This document shows, piece after piece, positions 6,577-8,650 of a stretch of 8,650 nucleotides of DNA (within the stretch, counting starts at the first letter, position 1; each line of letters starts with the position of its first letter). The notes under the pieces were generated by a model. That model saw only the letters and a list, made by a program, of their open reading frames with translations, was not told the origin of the DNA and ran no database searches. The translations under genes and the position numbers were made by a program. The stretch comes from CBDVAK01 sp965371945 (lineage in GTDB: Bacteria > Pseudomonadota > Gammaproteobacteria > Competibacterales > JAHEDQ01), in the NCBI GenBank assembly GCA_965371945.1, contig CBDVAK010000145.1:1-8650 (forward strand), written 5' to 3'.

Positions 6577-7356
6577 TCAATACCCGCCGTTGTGCGATTC
6601 CGGCGCACGCTGTTCCAGCACCGCCAGCAGATCGTCGAGCAAGCCGCTGGCTCCGAACCGGAAAGTGCCGGGCGTCGCCCAAGCTGCCCCCATGATGCGA
6701 TCCGCGAGTTGCAGATAGCCTCCGGCCTGGCGATGGTCAGCAATCCCGCCGGCGGCCTTGAAGCCGACCCCGACCCCGTTGTCGCGGATTGCTTCGAGCA
6801 TCACCGCAGCTGCTCCCGGGGTTGCCGATACCGCGGTCTTGCCGGTAGAGGTCTTGATGAACGTCGCACCTGCTCCGATCGCCTGGCGGCTGGCTGCGGC
6901 GATGTTGGCATCACTGCCCAGCACCCCGGTTTCCAGTATCACTTTGAGCCCGACCCCTGCGCCGCAGGCCTCCCGGCAGGCGGCTATCAGGTCTGCTGTC
7001 AATGTATGCCGGCCCGCCAGCCAGGCTCGATACGGCATCACCAGATCCACCTCGTCACCGCCCTCGGACACGATATAGCGAGTGTCCTGCACGGCCTTGG
7101 CGATGTCCTCGCCACCGTCGGGAAAATTGGCCACCGAGGCAATCCTCACCCTGCTGCCCGGCAATTGACGCCGACACTGGGCGACGAACCGTGGCCACAC
7201 GCACACCGCGGCCACGTCACCGTGCGCGGTGGTGGCGCGGCGGCACAAGCGCTCCACCACCGATTCGTCATCGCCATCCCCGAGGCTGGTGAGATCGAGC
7301 AACTGCAGCACCCGACCTGCGAGCGATCTGTCGTCCATCCCCACATGGCCCATCAC
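6577..7356 (-). CDS. deoC: Deoxyribose-phosphate aldolase DeoC
   Basis: DeoC is a class I, Schiff-base aldolase that cleaves 2-deoxyribose 5-phosphate to acetaldehyde and glyceraldehyde 3-phosphate, the last step of deoxynucleoside catabolism. The 259-residue product has the E. coli length and the same long form. Landmarks are LLDLTSL (19-25), NFPDGGEDI (78-86), DEVDLVMPYRAWLAG with proton-relay Asp104 (101-115), LKVILETG (137-144), FIKTSTGK with Schiff-base Lys168 (166-173), GVGFKAAGG with Lys200 (196-204; E. coli has GFKPAGG), FRFGAS (232-237), and a C-terminal Tyr259, the position where E. coli DeoC has its functional tyrosine. The start is GTG 7356, overlapping the purine nucleoside phosphorylase stop as GTGA, with GGAG 7 nt upstream. 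ATG 7353 is the very next codon and 10 nt from the same GGAG, so either may be used; ATG 7338 is less likely. Confidence 0.97.
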   Translation of the reverse strand: MMGHVGMDDRSLAGRVLQLLDLTSLGDGDDESVVERLCRRATTAHGDVAAVCVWPRFVAQCRRQLPGSRVRIASVANFPDGGEDIAKAVQDTRYIVSEGGDEVDLVMPYRAWLAGRHTLTADLIAACREACGAGVGLKVILETGVLGSDANIAAASRQAIGAGATFIKTSTGKTAVSATPGAAAVMLEAIRDNGVGVGFKAAGGIADHRQAGGYLQLADRIMGAAWATPGTFRFGASGLLDDLLAVLEQRAPESHNGGY

Positions 7357-8162
7357 TGCTGTGCTCCGATGAATGTACGCAGCAGGCGCCCGAAATCATG
7401 GCCGGCCTGTTGGGCGGCAGCCAGGGTCTGCTCGTGACTCAAAGCCAGGTCAGACAAACCGGCTGCCAGATTGGTGATCACCGACACGGCGGCGACCCGT
7501 ATCCCCAGGAATCTCGCGATGATCACCTCAGCCACGGTGGACATGCCAACCGCGTCGGCGCCCAAGCTGCGAGCCGCCCGGATCTCCGCCGGGGTCTCGA
7601 AGTTGGGGCCGGCGAACCACATATACACACCCTGGTGCAGGGTCAACCCGCAGGTTCGCGCGGCCCGCTTAAAATCATCGCGCAGCAGCGGGTCATAGGC
7701 CTCGGCAAGATCCACGAACCGGCCGGGATCACGGCAGCCAATCAGCGGTCCGGGCATACCGATGCCAATATGATCGCTGATCAGCATCAAACCACCCGGT
7801 CCCACCTCAGGCCGCAAACTGCCAGCGGCATTGGTGAGCACAAGCTGGTCGCAGCCGAACGCCTGTACGGTTCGCAACGGCGTTTCCATGCCGTTGCTGT
7901 TGCCGGTTTCGTAAAAATGGCTGCGGCCTTGCAGCAGCAGCACCGGCACACCTTCGAGCCGACCGACCAGCACGCGCCCGGCGTGGCCTGGTACGGTCGG
8001 CGTGGGGAAACCCGGTAATTGGCGGTAGGGCACCACGACCGGACTCTCCAGGGCCTCCGCCAGTGCGCCCAGGCCGGAACCCAACACCACCGCAATGCGG
8101 GGTTCGAGACCCGCTGCCCGTTGGCGCAGGACTGTCAACGAGCGCTGCCAGTCCTCGTTCAC
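7353..8162 (-). CDS. punA: Purine nucleoside phosphorylase, trimeric (6-oxopurine) type
   Basis: The enzyme converts inosine, guanosine and their deoxy forms plus phosphate to the base plus (deoxy)ribose 1-phosphate. The 269-residue product matches the trimeric class I family (mammalian PNP, Bacillus PupG, E. coli XapA) and not the hexameric DeoD of the E. coli deo operon. Visible elements are VVLGSGLG with phosphate-site Ser29 (25-32), GRSHFYE with Arg80 and His82 (79-85), LTNAAGSL (109-116), AGPNFETPAE with Glu189 (184-193), VGMSTVAEV with Met207-Ser208 (205-213), and VITNLAAGLS with Asn231 (228-237). Asn231 corresponds to human Asn243; the methylthioadenosine phosphorylase relatives carry Asp there, so 6-oxopurine preference is inferred. 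The start is GTG 8162, overlapping the cdd stop as GTGA; the ribosome binding site is weak, fitting translational coupling. It overlaps deoC by 4 nt downstream. The symbol is a family-level choice; pupG or xapA could equally be used. Confidence 0.93.
   Translation of the reverse strand: MNEDWQRSLTVLRQRAAGLEPRIAVVLGSGLGALAEALESPVVVPYRQLPGFPTPTVPGHAGRVLVGRLEGVPVLLLQGRSHFYETGNSNGMETPLRTVQAFGCDQLVLTNAAGSLRPEVGPGGLMLISDHIGIGMPGPLIGCRDPGRFVDLAEAYDPLLRDDFKRAARTCGLTLHQGVYMWFAGPNFETPAEIRAARSLGADAVGMSTVAEVIIARFLGIRVAAVSVITNLAAGLSDLALSHEQTLAAAQQAGHDFGRLLRTFIGAQQ
7364..7367 (-). promoter_or_regulatory. Ribosome binding site for deoC
   Basis: GGAG in the minus sense (CTCC on the plus strand) lies 7 nt before GTG 7356 and 10 nt before ATG 7353. 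It lies within the end of the purine nucleoside phosphorylase gene and serves the tandem GTG-ATG start of deoC. The spacing is acceptable for both codons and does not decide between them. Confidence 0.65.
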
Positions 8163-8557
8163 CGCAGATGCCCGGGTCCGAAACCCAACGGCAGCAGTTC
8201 CGCCAGTGTCACGGTGCGCTGATAGCGGTCATCGCAACACAGATGAACGGGCGTGTCAGGTGCCGCAAACTCGCTCAGTCGCTGGCGGCAGCCGCCGCAG
8301 GGGGTGACCAGCCGGGTGCCGCTGCCCATTACCAGTATCTCGGTGATCTCGGTGTCCCCGCCCAGCACCAGCGCCGCGATCGCGGATGCCTCCGCGCACT
8401 GGCTCTCCGGATAGGCGGCGTTCTCGACGTTGCAACCGGCGTAGAGGCGGCCACTGCCACCACGCAATACAGCGCCCACCTGGAATCCGGAATAAGGTGC
8501 ATGGGCACGCTCACGGGCCTGCCGGGCAAGCGTCAGCAATTCATCGACTGGTTTCAT
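8159..8557 (-). CDS. cdd: Cytidine deaminase, small homotetrameric type
   Basis: Cdd hydrolytically deaminates cytidine and deoxycytidine to uridine and deoxyuridine, feeding DeoA. The 132-residue product fits the short tetrameric family (Bacillus-like) and not the approximately 294-residue dimeric E. coli enzyme. Motifs are APYSGFQVGAV (20-30), ribose-binding NVENA with Asn43 and Glu45, the zinc/catalytic CAE with Cys54 and Glu56, and PCGGCRQ with zinc ligands Cys87 and Cys90 (86-92). The C-terminal LAELLPLGFGP is also typical of the family. The ATG at 8557 is preceded by five A residues and no clear Shine-Dalgarno. It is the first complete gene of the deo operon in the window and overlaps the next gene by 4 nt. 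An open frame upstream ends in a TGA overlapping this ATG, so a further gene could precede it. Confidence 0.97.
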   Translation of the reverse strand: MKPVDELLTLARQARERAHAPYSGFQVGAVLRGGSGRLYAGCNVENAAYPESQCAEASAIAALVLGGDTEITEILVMGSGTRLVTPCGGCRQRLSEFAAPDTPVHLCCDDRYQRTVTLAELLPLGFGPGHLR

Positions 8558-8650
8558 TTTTTCGTAGTTTCAATAGGCTGGGGCAATGCGGGTGCGGGCA
8601 GTACCTTCCGGGACTCGCCGTGAATACGTCCCTGTAGGCTCGACAGCGGC
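8558..8650 (-). other. Leader before cdd; intergenic element or tail of an upstream gene
   Basis: These 93 nt contain no complete gene. In the minus sense they hold a small inverted repeat GGGAC...GTCCC (plus-strand arms 8610-8614 and 8628-8632, 13-nt loop) and an A-run just before the cdd ATG. One minus-strand frame is open across the whole segment and closes at a TGA that overlaps the cdd ATG as ATGA. Its deduced tail ends in LPQPIETTKK, which I do not recognise and which is proline-rich. No -35/-10 pair stands out. The segment could therefore be a promoter leader, an intergenic repeat, or the end of another operon gene. Confidence 0.4.

Larger units (their letters stand above)
3995..8557 (-). 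other. Probable deo operon: cdd-punA-deoC-deoA-deoB
   Basis: Five genes on one strand have no intergenic DNA between them. The junctions in transcription order are GTGA (4-nt overlap), GTGA (4-nt overlap), TGA-ATG (no gap) and TTGA (4-nt overlap). The products form a continuous pathway: deamination, phosphorolysis of purine and pyrimidine nucleosides, mutase, aldolase. No regulator of the DeoR or CytR type, no nucleoside transporter and no uridine phosphorylase gene is present in the window. I could not identify an operator or a convincing promoter in the 93 nt before cdd. Confidence 0.9.

Noticed and set aside
6592..7437. A 281-codon plus-strand open frame opposite deoC
   Set aside because: It is antisense to deoC, whose catalytic residues are all present, and has no independent support.
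7473..7482. A 10-bp palindrome GGTGATCACC in the purine nucleoside phosphorylase gene
   Set aside because: A palindrome of this length is expected by chance in several kilobases; it shares only the core GTGATC with the parC palindrome.

Overview
The window reads as an ordinary, densely packed stretch of a GC-rich gammaproteobacterial chromosome. All eight confidently recognised genes lie on the minus strand, so transcription runs from high to low coordinates. The taxonomic call is an inference. It rests on close residue-level resemblance of Tgt, YajC, ParC, DeoA, DeoB and DeoC to the E. coli proteins as I know them, and on the tgt-yajC pair, which in gammaproteobacteria normally leads into secD-secF. 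I cannot name the order or genus.

In transcription order, the first block (8557 to 3995) is a complete nucleoside and deoxynucleoside salvage/catabolism operon: cdd (cytidine deaminase), a trimeric-type purine nucleoside phosphorylase, deoC (deoxyribose-phosphate aldolase), deoA (thymidine phosphorylase) and deoB (phosphopentomutase). The genes are fused end to end: three junctions are 4-nt stop/start overlaps (GTGA, GTGA, TTGA) and one is a direct TGA-ATG abutment. Together they deaminate cytidine/deoxycytidine, phosphorolyse purine and pyrimidine deoxynucleosides, isomerise (deoxy)ribose 1-phosphate to the 5-phosphate, and split deoxyribose 5-phosphate into acetaldehyde and glyceraldehyde 3-phosphate.

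The second block (3905 to 56) holds housekeeping genes on the same strand: parC (topoisomerase IV subunit A), tgt (queuine tRNA-ribosyltransferase) and yajC (Sec translocon accessory protein). It is separated from deoB by 89 nt. The gaps are 32 nt for parC-tgt and 98 nt for tgt-yajC. The next gene after yajC, probably secD, would lie beyond position 1.

No RNA gene, insertion sequence, CRISPR array, phage gene or defence system is visible, and no coding gene is broken. I do not see a previously undescribed biological system here. The one clearly non-random unexplained signal is a perfect 30-bp palindrome (1824-1853) inside the 3' part of parC, lying exactly in frame so that both strands encode the same ten residues. 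Lesser points are the unusual placement of the deo operon upstream of parC-tgt-yajC, the absence of queA next to tgt, a threonine at the ParC quinolone-determining serine position, and a 93-nt leader before cdd that may be either an intergenic element or the tail of a further upstream gene.
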